Shown here: positions 63,974-64,000 of the stretch, piece after piece
Layout: every line of letters starts with the position of its first letter
Position numbering within the stretch: position 1 is the stretch's first letter
Assembly (NCBI RefSeq): GCF_028583425.1
Contig: NC_072798.1
Span: 8,248,501-8,312,500, forward strand
Direction: 5' to 3'
Source of the DNA: Eublepharis macularius
Taxonomy: Eukaryota; Chordata; Lepidosauria; Squamata; Eublepharidae
Length of the DNA: 64,000 bases
Position numbers and translations under genes: made by a program
The notes under the pieces: generated by a model
Told to the model about the DNA's origin: nothing
The model's input: only the letters and a program-made list of their open reading frames with translations
Database searches by the model: none

Positions 63974-64000
63974 CCGCAGACTCCAGAATCTGCCTAAATA

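Overview
This window looks like nuclear DNA of a squamate reptile, most likely a lizard; a gecko is plausible but not proven. It has vertebrate split genes with good GT/AG junctions in a dense background of reptile-type repeats. These include tRNA-derived Sauria-type SINEs, a 5S-rRNA-derived SINE, CR1, L1 and RTE/BovB-like fragments, Penelope-like (PLE) ends, hAT MITEs and a Helitron. No organelle, bacterial or viral genome features are seen.

Three host genes can be reconstructed exon by exon. MTRF1L, a mitochondrial class I peptide-chain release factor, lies on the minus strand at 7.86-16.04 kb with seven exons and an intact 394-residue frame carrying PKT and GGQ motifs. IL2RA (CD25), with two sushi domains, lies on the plus strand at 33.43-54.0 kb. 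Its exons are all phase 1, and the frame ends inside the membrane exon, leaving almost no cytoplasmic tail. An ENDOD1-like secreted nuclease lies on the minus strand at 57.57-60.57 kb, with two exons and 277 residues. MTRF1L and IL2RA are not neighbours in human, so the gene order is itself notable. The three genes have unrelated jobs (mitochondrial translation termination, cytokine reception, secreted nuclease), and nothing here suggests they work together.

Layout: 1-5.1 kb holds two head-to-head arrays of a ~153-bp satellite monomer. 5.1-7.8 kb is mostly unassigned and contains a nested palindrome. 7.9-16.0 kb is MTRF1L. 16.6-19.2 kb and 20.1-21.5 kb are two more arrays of the same satellite, the first with a dimer/tetramer higher-order structure. 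21.5-33 kb is intergenic: LINE pieces, a CpG-rich patch, an L1 3' end and a Helitron filled with a ~52-bp minisatellite. 33.4-54 kb is IL2RA with introns packed with MITEs. 54-64 kb has the nuclease gene, tandemly multiplied SINE heads and microsatellites.

The most interesting non-genic signal is a set of hammerhead-ribozyme motifs in PLE ends. They include a five-unit, exactly 52-bp tandem array at 38.69-38.94 kb and a fully canonical copy 61 bp upstream of IL2RA exon 2 on the antisense strand. Other oddities are a near-perfect 214-bp CpG-rich palindrome, a 606-bp satellite higher-order repeat, and a MITE family with fixed ends but exchanged interiors.
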